From NCBI GenBank assembly GCA_032717465.1, contig CM064712.1, positions 21,911,717 through 21,975,716 on the forward strand: a DNA stretch of 64,000 nt, given 5' to 3'. The DNA is from Coenobita brevimanus. Lineage: Eukaryota > Arthropoda > Malacostraca > Decapoda > Coenobitidae. Positions 63,676 through 64,000 of this stretch are shown in pieces. How positions within the stretch are numbered: the stretch's first letter is position 1; each line of letters starts with the position of its first letter. Position numbers and translations under genes: made by a program. The notes under the pieces are model-generated. The model was not told the DNA's origin, searched no databases, and saw only the letters and a program-made list of their open reading frames with translations.

Positions 63676-64000
63676 TGTATATACATGATCAGGTATTTAA
63701 TTTTTTTCAGGTAGTACGGAGGCAGTTTGAGCTTTGTTGTATAATAAATGATAATTTGGTTGTATATATAGTTTTTATTATCTTTGCCTATCATTGCCAT
63801 GATGAGAACATAATTCTGAAGTTGAGCATAAAGCACTGTTTTCAATAGCCTATGGAGAGATTCATGAGAATCACGATGACTACCATTACTGTCCTTGTGG
63901 TCCTTAATGTGTTATACATGGCATTCTGCACAGTAATGCTGGACGTAAGGAGGTAATGCATGAAACCTATAGTCCTTCTGTTTTATGAAGGCGAAATGCT
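63675..64000 (-). repeat. Long inverted repeat, right arm (cut by window end)
   Basis: Reverse complement of 55366-55735. It starts right beside the (AT)n tract with TACATGATCAGGTATTTAATTT and continues to the last base of the window. Confidence 0.88.

Overview
The window is nuclear DNA of an arthropod. A decapod crustacean is the best guess, from the mix of RTE-type LINEs with (TCTA)n tails, long TG/TC/AC microsatellites, piggyBac, mariner, hAT and Penelope relics and intron-rich host genes; the species cannot be fixed from sequence alone. There is no prokaryotic gene organisation. Almost every long ORF belongs to a transposon or is antisense to one.

Host genes. One real host gene is visible: the 3' half of an SLC5-family sodium-coupled solute transporter (closest by eye to the monocarboxylate transporters SLC5A8/A12) on the minus strand. 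Six exons (47906-48124, 38800-38918, 38405-38559, 36821-37068, 28077-28177, 23898-24142) have GT/AG borders and phases that fit at every junction, and together they read the C-terminal transporter core and a cytoplasmic tail ending in a stop. The 5' exons were not found in 48125-64000 and probably lie beyond the window. A decayed C2H2 zinc-finger sequence lies at 20405-21058 (+).

Layout. 1-8.5 kb: a LINE (family A) with an unexplained insertion, then a Jockey-type LINE split by a 4.1-kb piggyBac element. 8.9-17.9 kb: tRNA-derived SINE copies, a near full-length second RTE-like LINE (family B), LINE C, more family A, and short elements D that appear to be LINE-A derivatives. 17.9-22.1 kb: a non-autonomous hAT, the zinc-finger relic and a pogo-like MITE. 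23.3-48.3 kb: the SLC5 gene, with introns filled by LINEs A, B, C and E, Jockey, a rearranged mariner, a second SINE family, MITEs and minisatellites. 48.9-55 kb: LINE A carrying a piggyBac-type MITE at its stop codon, a foldback MITE and a Penelope-like element with a GIY-YIG endonuclease and an inverted hammerhead-like segment. 55.4-64 kb: a 7.4-kb Ty3/Gypsy LTR retrotransposon inserted in an (AT)n tract at the edge of a long inverted repeat.

The most notable object is that LTR element. Its pol order is protease - integrase - reverse transcriptase - RNase H, the Ty1/copia-like order that defines the Gmr1 group of Ty3/Gypsy elements, first described in deuterostomes. Its Gag looks SCAN-like and its two LTRs differ by one substitution and one 2-bp indel, so it is very young. 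Nested insertions with clean target-site duplications let the order of several transposition events be read directly.
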